Shown here one piece after another: positions 59,562-64,000 of a DNA stretch of 64,000 nucleotides; the first letter of the stretch is position 1; every line of letters starts with the position of its first letter. The notes below the pieces were generated by a model, which saw only the letters and a list, made by a program, of their open reading frames with translations, was not told the origin of the DNA and did not search any database. The DNA lies in contig JAENWC010000140.1 of NCBI GenBank assembly GCA_016650235.1, forward strand, positions 1-64,000, written 5' to 3'. Made by a program: the position numbers and the translations under genes. The DNA comes from Terriglobia bacterium. Lineage in GTDB: Bacteria; Acidobacteriota; Terriglobia; Bryobacterales; Bryobacteraceae.

Positions 59562-59759
59562 TAAATATAGGCCCCCAAATCCGCTTTCAACGCCCCGTCG
59601 ACCGATCCCCGTCTGGCCAATCGCTATTCTGGAGCCGTCTCACCCCGGACGATCTTCTCCCGGGTTCGTCAAGACCTCCTCAACTTCTTCCTCGTCCACG
59701 TCTTGGTTCCTGATGTGCGGTTGACCCGTTGCGGGATCGAGGTAGAAACGAAGATCCAC
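59556..59759 (-). pseudogene. DUF4258-like toxin-type gene with in-frame TGA
   Basis: From a GTG at 59759: LRFYLDPATGQPHIRNQDVD, EEEVEEVLTNPGEDRPG, then TGA (59642-59640), and in the same frame DGSRIAIGQTGIGR. Intact members read '...EDRPGREGSRVAIGQTxAGRYLRVIY'. The similarity spans the nonsense codon, and the C-terminal strands are absent. Members occur in TA pairs and in integron cassettes. The gene follows the attC-like site in the same orientation, 67 bases away. The assignment is from pattern memory. Confidence 0.6.
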
Positions 59760-59825
59760 CGGGACCAGTCGAACTACCGGCTGTGCCCTGCAAGCCGCCG
59801 CGGTGGTACGTTAAATCGACGGGCG

Positions 59826-59891
59826 GCCTAACGGCCGGGGCGCTCAGGCGCGGCCCGTTTTTGGCAGTCGCCTCCAGCGGCTTCGTTAGGC
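59826..59891 (-). other. attC-like recombination site (integron cassette site)
   Basis: In the minus orientation the 66-base stretch begins GCCTAAC (RYYYAAC consensus) and ends GTTAGGC (GTTRRRY consensus). The boxes extend into an 8-base match (GCCTAACG / CGTTAGGC). After two unpaired AA bases in the left arm the pairing resumes with GCCG/CGGC, and further GC-rich partial pairing follows. The extrahelical bases and the size fit attC architecture. It lies 31 bases after the stop of the small ORF at 59922-60191, as a cassette attC should. No integrase gene is in the window. Confidence 0.55.
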
Positions 59892-59921
59892 TGCTCACGT
59901 CTTCTGAACGTTAACGTTTGC

Positions 59922-60191
59922 TCAGTTCCAATTGGCAGGTTGCGCTTGGAAATCAGGCAAGTTGGACTGAATCACATTCTGCATTTCCGTTTTCAGCGTC
60001 TCAACGTTCTGTCGAAGCTGGTCGACGTCGATTGAAGTCAAATCGAACGTGAACCGGGAATGAGTCAGCTCGAATTTGTTTGGTGAACTCAGCTTGAGCA
60101 TCACGTCGTAACGGCCAGCCTTCCACCAGAATGATTTCTTTCGAGCGTCGAGAAGATCGTGCAATTCTTTGCTCGCGAGAGCCTTAGCCAC
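59922..60191 (-). CDS. Hypothetical cassette-like protein
   Basis: 89 residues from GTG: WWKAGRYDVMLKLSSPNKFE, LTHSRFTFDLTSIDVDQLRQ and a C-terminal helical QNVETLKTEMQNVIQS. No family recognised; no signal peptide or membrane segment. Coding-like sequence continues upstream in frame (AHFTFLKRSGEADYVAKALA) without a conventional start, so the original protein may have been about 20-40 residues longer. The base composition is visibly less GC-rich than its neighbours, suggesting transfer. An attC-like site follows its stop, as in an integron gene cassette. Confidence 0.5.
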   Translation of the reverse strand: MAKALASKELHDLLDARKKSFWWKAGRYDVMLKLSSPNKFELTHSRFTFDLTSIDVDQLRQNVETLKTEMQNVIQSNLPDFQAQPANWN

Positions 60192-60467
60192 GTAGTCTGC
60201 CTCACCGCTACGTTTCAGGAAAGTGAAGTGTGCTACCAGAGTCGAAATCGCTGGCCGAACTGCCCGCTGGTAACGCGGCTCTTGGAATCGAACGAGTGAG
60301 TTCGATCATCGAATCTGGGTGATGGAGAACTTCCTACCCAAAGGCGATGCGGCTAAGTAATTGAAGGAAACCCCCGCCTCCCATGGTGTGCTGCACCGCT
60401 TGGTTGATTAACCGGCTGCGCTGGCACGGCCTGGCGATTCTGTCGCCTCATGAGTACACAAATTAAA
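60192..60467. other. Intergenic stretch without assigned gene
   Basis: Between the cassette-like ORF and the M48 terminator. Short frames on the plus strand (for example one reading ESKSLAELPAGNAALGIERV) resemble no family I know. No RNA gene or attC boxes seen. Confidence 0.4.
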
Positions 60468-60502
60468 GCCCGATGCCGCTTCCTCGGCATCGGGCCTTTC
60501 TC
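60468..60502 (-). terminator. Intrinsic terminator of the M48 protease gene
   Basis: An 11-bp perfect stem GCCCGATGCCG / CGGCATCGGGC with a 6-base loop (60468-60495). On the minus strand it is followed by TTTAATT, and on the plus strand by CTTTCTCT, so it may act in both directions. Confidence 0.8.
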
Positions 60503-60550
60503 TAGCGTTCGGCGCGGTTTGCGGTCCGCGCCCTTTGCACACGGGAGAAA

Positions 60551-61555
60551 TCAGTTGCGGCGTTTCAGCGTAGGCCGCTCTTCTTCGTCTTCGGCCTTGG
60601 GCTTTTCTTCACCTTCGGAATCGATGCGGCCCGAGCCTGCCTTGCGCAGCCGCGGCTTGTTCTCGTCCTTATCGTCCACCTTGCGGCGGTTCAACAGGGA
60701 TGTCAAGCGCAGCTTGACGTCGTTGAACTCGGACGTGGTCACCACGTATTCCGGCTTGGACTCCAGGATCTCTTGAATGTTCTTCTGCGAATTCTTGATG
60801 CGGTCATCGGTGAGCGGGTGCGAAGAGAAAACCTTCGCCATCGTGCCCGGCTTGCGCTTCTCATCCGATTGCAGTTTTTCAAAGAAGTCTACGAATGCGG
60901 TTGGATCGTAGCCGGCCTTGTAGAGATACTGCAGCCCCAGCAGGTCCGCTTCGGATTCAAAGCCGCGAGAGAAGGAGAGGAATCCCAGCGGCACCAGAAC
61001 ACTGGCCGCCTGCCGAATCCCGTAACCGGCCCAGCCGCCCATGAAGATCAATGGGATCGTGGCCAGGTTCGCAATCTGTCCGCGCGAGGCCTGCCGCGTC
61101 CCGTGCCGCGCCGCGATGTGCGCAATCTCGTGCGCCATCACACCGGCCAGTTCCGCTTCCGTTTCCGCGCGCAACACCAGCCCCGTGTGTACAAAGAAGA
61201 ACCCGCCCGGAAGCGCGAAGGCATTCACCTCTTCGCTGTCGATCACCTTGATGGTGACCGGAACCTTTACATCCGAATTCCGCACCAGGTTCTGACCCAC
61301 ACGGTTGACGTACTCGGCAATCACCGGATCATCCACGATCTTGGCCTGCCGCTCGATATCCTGCGCCAGAGCTTTCCCCATCCCGATCTCTTTCTCGAGC
61401 GAGTAAAGGTTGATCCCCTTGCCGACATCGCGATTGCCGATCTCGTCCGGATCTTTCTTCTTGTCCTTGGCAAACGCGCCAACCGGGAGCAAGAGCACAG
61501 CGACCATCGCGACCGAGGTCATCTGCTTTAAGGTGCTCATCACCGTACCATTCAT
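60551..61555 (-). CDS. M48-family metalloprotease (BepA/LoiP-like), exported
   Basis: 334 residues from the ATG at 61555, preceded by AAGGGAGA; the frame extends further but lacks a signal there. Signal peptide MTSVAMVAVLLLPVGAFA. The zinc site HEIAH at residues 142-146 and GFESEADLLG with the third ligand are intact. The loop SRGQIANLATIPLIFMGGWAGYG is a hydrophobic stretch typical of the family. A charged C-terminal tail (about 60 residues, KDENKPRLRKAGSG) is probably disordered. Likely periplasmic protein quality control. A terminator follows. Confidence 0.88.
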   Translation of the reverse strand: MNGTVMSTLKQMTSVAMVAVLLLPVGAFAKDKKKDPDEIGNRDVGKGINLYSLEKEIGMGKALAQDIERQAKIVDDPVIAEYVNRVGQNLVRNSDVKVPVTIKVIDSEEVNAFALPGGFFFVHTGLVLRAETEAELAGVMAHEIAHIAARHGTRQASRGQIANLATIPLIFMGGWAGYGIRQAASVLVPLGFLSFSRGFESEADLLGLQYLYKAGYDPTAFVDFFEKLQSDEKRKPGTMAKVFSSHPLTDDRIKNSQKNIQEILESKPEYVVTTSEFNDVKLRLTSLLNRRKVDDKDENKPRLRKAGSGRIDSEGEEKPKAEDEEERPTLKRRN

Positions 61556-61652
61556 TCGGCGTCTCCCTTCGTGGAACCGTCCTGGTCTTATTATACGGCC
61601 AGATCGATAAAAGACCAGATCTTCCTTCTTCCTACGACGTACAATTAACGAG

Positions 61653-62780
61653 ATGGGTTTCGAGAATCTTTCTCTCTGGAAGAGCCACCGCGACCAGTTC
61701 CCGGTCACGCAAAACCTTATTTATCTTAATCATGCAGCGGTCGCCCCGCTCGCAAAACCAGCCGCGGACGCCATGGCCCACCTCGCTGACGATGCCTGCC
61801 GCTTCGGCTCCCTGCACTACGACACATGGCTCGATGCCTACGAGGGCCTCCGCGTTGCAGCCGCGCGCCTCATCAACGCCCATCGCGACGAGATCGCCAT
61901 CGTCAAGAACACCTCCGAAGGCATTGCCACCGTTGCCTTGGGGCTGGACTGGAAGCCAGGCCACGCCGTGGTCGCCTTCCGCGAGGAGTTCCCCGCTAAC
62001 TACTACCCATGGTTAAGGCTGGCGGATAAGGGAGTGGATGTCCGGTGGCTCTCCATCCACGACGGGCTGGACGTGATAGACCGCGCCGCTCAAGGCGCGC
62101 GGCTCCTCGCTATCAGCCACGTCAACTACCTCACTGGACATCGCGTCGACCTCCAAGCCATCGGCGAGATCTGCCACCGCCGTGATTGCCTCTACTTTGT
62201 TGATGCCATTCAGGGGCTTGGAGCCTATCCCATCGACGTCCGCGCAGCCCGCATACACGCTCTCGCCGCCGACGGGCACAAGTGGCTCCTCGGTCCCGAA
62301 GGTTGCGGTATCCTCTACGTGCATAAGGAGTTGCAAAACGAACTGGTCCCGGTCGAGTTCGGCTGGACCAACGTCGCCGCCTACGCCGACTACGCCTCCC
62401 GCGACATGACCCTGCGCCCCGACGCCGGCCGCTACGAGTGCGGTACCCTCAATACCATCGGTATCTTCGGCCTGCGCGCCTCCATCCACTATCTCAACCA
62501 GACCGGCATTCACAACATCACTCCAGCCGTCGATGCCCTGGCCACTCAAATCGCCGCATCCGTCACAGCCAAGGGATATGTGCTCTCCACGCCGCGCACC
62601 CCGGCCAACGGCTCCGGCATCGTCAGCTTCCGCAAGGCCGGGCTGGACAGCCGCCTCATCGTCAAGACACTCCGCGGCGCCGGGATCATCACCGCCCCGC
62701 GCCAGGGCTGGGTCCGAACTTCTCCCCATTTTTATATCTCACCCGAAGAGGTCGCCCGGATGATTGACTTGATACCATAG
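61653..62780 (+). CDS. Class V aminotransferase-fold PLP enzyme
   Basis: 375 residues. PLP-binding signatures: NTSEGIATVALGL (phosphate loop), FVDAIQGLGAYPID (Asp184 against the pyridine N) and ADGHKWLLGPEG (Lys210 Schiff base). The N-terminus LNHAAVAPL is typical of cysteine-desulfurase/kynureninase-like and isopenicillin-N-epimerase-like members. No persulfide-cysteine loop is evident, so cysteine desulfurase function is unlikely; substrate unknown. It precedes a TIM-barrel epimerase gene by 27 bases, so they may form an operon. Confidence 0.85.
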   Translation: MGFENLSLWKSHRDQFPVTQNLIYLNHAAVAPLAKPAADAMAHLADDACRFGSLHYDTWLDAYEGLRVAAARLINAHRDEIAIVKNTSEGIATVALGLDWKPGHAVVAFREEFPANYYPWLRLADKGVDVRWLSIHDGLDVIDRAAQGARLLAISHVNYLTGHRVDLQAIGEICHRRDCLYFVDAIQGLGAYPIDVRAARIHALAADGHKWLLGPEGCGILYVHKELQNELVPVEFGWTNVAAYADYASRDMTLRPDAGRYECGTLNTIGIFGLRASIHYLNQTGIHNITPAVDALATQIAASVTAKGYVLSTPRTPANGSGIVSFRKAGLDSRLIVKTLRGAGIITAPRQGWVRTSPHFYISPEEVARMIDLIP

Positions 62781-62807
62781 GATTTCGCTTACTTAAAGGA
62801 GAAAGCT

Positions 62808-63573
62808 ATGTTACTAGGCGCTGTCACATACAACATTCTCAAAGACTGGGATGTCGAGACCCTCATCGCCAAACTCGAAGAGGCCGGCTTCGAAGCCGTC
62901 GAACTGCGCACCGGGCACAAGCACGGCGTCGAGCCGTCCATCACCGCTCCGGAACGCGAACGCATCCGCCATCGCTTCGAGCGCAGCAAAGTACGTCTGC
63001 TCAGCTACGGCACCGTCGCCGAGTTTCAATCGCCCGACGCGGCCGTGCGCCGCCAGCACATCGAGACCGCCAAGACCTTCATTGACCTCGCCCACGATAC
63101 CGGAGCCTGGGGCATCAAGGTCCGTCCCAACGGTCTTCCCAAGGAGGTCCCGCCGGAAACCACCTTCGCCAACATCGGCGCCGCGCTGCGTGAACTCGGC
63201 CAATACGGCGAGGGCAAGGGCGTCCAGATCTGGATGGAGGTGCACGGACGCGACACACAGAACCCGCCCGCATCGGCCGCCATCATGCGCGCCGCCAATC
63301 ACTCAAACGTCGGCCTCTGTTGGAATTCGAATCCTACAGACCTGGTCAACGGCAGCATCAAACCCAGCTTTGAGTTGCTCAAGCGATGGATCCGTAACGT
63401 GCACATCAATGAGCTCGCCGGCCCCTACCCATACCGCGAGCTGTTCACGCTCTTGCGGCAGGCCAAATATGAGCGCTATCTTTTGTGCGAGGCCCAGGAG
63501 AGCAAGGAGCCCGAACGTTTTTCTGCGCTGGTACAAAGCTTTGTTTACGGAGTTGAACCGCCCATGCGCCTAA
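62808..63573 (+). pseudogene. Sugar isomerase/epimerase-like TIM barrel gene with a +1 frameshift near its end
   Basis: From ATG 62808 (GGAGAAAG upstream) the frame encodes LGAVTYNILKDWDVETLIAK, VQIWMEVHGRD, VGLCWNSNPTD and RNVHINELAGP, the order of xylose-isomerase-like TIM barrels. At a T5 run (63518-63522) the expected ending PERFLRWYKALFTELNRPCA continues only in the +1 frame, ending at TAA 63571. One T too many explains it. As the sequence stands, the first frame runs without a stop into the downstream M14 gene. The C-terminus is the only affected part; sequencing error is possible. Confidence 0.75.
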
Positions 63574-64000
63574 GGCGCCCCAATACTTGGGAGAAATGCG
63601 GGCTGGCGCGGTTCGCGCTCATCGCCGCGACTTTCGCCGCCACAGCCTGGTCCGCCGTCCCCACCCCCGAGTCGCACTTCGGCCAGCGCATGGGCGAGGA
63701 CCGCAAGCTCATTCCATGGGAAAAAGTGGTCACCTACTTCCAGGCCCTCGAAAAGTCCAGTGACCGCATTCGCGTGCGTGAGCTCGGCAAGTCCACCATG
63801 GGCCGTCCTTTCATCGCCGCTTGGATCTCCAGCCCCGCCACGCTCAAGCAGCTCGATCATTACCAGCACATCCAGAAAAAGCTGGCCGACCCGCGCCAGA
63901 ACACCGAGGCCGAAGCATCCAAGCTCATTGCGGATGGCAAGACCGTCGTGATGATCACCTGCTCCATTCACTCCACTGAAGTCGCCTCTACACACACCGC
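63564..64000 (+). CDS. M14-family zinc carboxypeptidase, N-terminal part (cut by window end)
   Basis: The ATG at 63564 overlaps the intended end of the epimerase gene. A signal peptide (LARFALIAATFAATAWSA) precedes VPTPESHFGQRMGEDRKLIP and KVVTYFQALEKSSDRIRVRE, LGKSTMGRPFIAAWIS, an N-terminus common in acidobacterial M14 peptidases. SIHSTEVAST carries the HxxE zinc ligands of the family. The rest lies beyond the window. Probably periplasmic or extracellular peptide trimming. Confidence 0.8.
   Translation, partial: MRLRRPNTWEKCGLARFALIAATFAATAWSAVPTPESHFGQRMGEDRKLIPWEKVVTYFQALEKSSDRIRVRELGKSTMGRPFIAAWISSPATLKQLDHYQHIQKKLADPRQNTEAEASKLIADGKTVVMITCSIHSTEVASTHT

Noticed and set aside
59680-59898. 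72-codon minus-strand ORF over the attC-like site
   Set aside because: Different frame from the DUF4258-like remnant and no resemblance to any protein.

Overview
The window looks like chromosomal DNA of an Acidobacteriota bacterium, most likely of the Solibacter/Bryobacter group. This is inferred from gene content: Oar-type TonB receptors with carboxypeptidase-regulatory N-termini, CRTAC1/ASPIC-UnbV proteins beside a multihaem cytochrome, CehA/McbA-type metallohydrolases, many exported sugar-isomerase-like and amidohydrolase proteins, high GC, and lpxC (Gram-negative lipid A synthesis). No rRNA, tRNA, CRISPR array or intact mobile element was found.

Layout. 1-2000: an IS transposase tail, a truncated higBA-like pair, an MBL-fold hydrolase and a degenerate nucleotide-kinase remnant. 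1966-4996 (minus): an overlapping operon of an isopropylmalate/tartrate-type dehydrogenase, a TIM-barrel amidohydrolase and an MFS carrier. 5027-13446 (plus): a tightly packed exported set of LamG protein, TPR/FG-GAP/UnbV-like protein, membrane pentahaem cytochrome with TPRs, and CRTAC1 protein. 13449-20718: sugar metabolism and exported hydrolases, including an amidohydrolase with a CIA30-like tail. 20715-26895 (minus): SpoU methyltransferase, DNA polymerase I, a Gfo/Idh/MocA oxidoreductase and an M81 peptidase. 27022-31468 (plus): an envelope cluster of lpxC, a CDP-alcohol phosphatidyltransferase, a small membrane protein, a DUF218 protein and an ABC exporter. 31556-36045: guaB, a broken xseA, and glnA with a clear terminator. 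36100-37410: toxin-antitoxin debris and a MOSC protein. 37591-46209: a haem/copper-type protein and two large TonB receptors. 46355-46803: a vapBC-like pseudogene. 46810-48357: a second CehA-type protein. 48386-59178 (minus): rpoC, rpoB, rplL, rplJ, rplA. 59288-60191: cassette-like debris with an attC-like site. 60551 to the end: M48 protease, class V aminotransferase, a frameshifted TIM-barrel epimerase and the start of an M14 carboxypeptidase.

The least ordinary signals are these. (1) Six decayed toxin-antitoxin-type loci lie between housekeeping genes; two of them sit beside an attC-like palindrome exactly where rplK/nusG would be expected upstream of rplA. (2) A 33-base repeat with a near-invariant core occurs three times, twice read in frame inside protein genes. 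(3) A Cys-rich, zinc-ribbon-like insert lies in the N-terminus of RpoB. (4) xseA has an in-frame TGA near its 3' end. (5) A compact exported cluster couples a pentaheme cytochrome to beta-propeller and TPR proteins. Family assignments are by reading motifs, not database searches.
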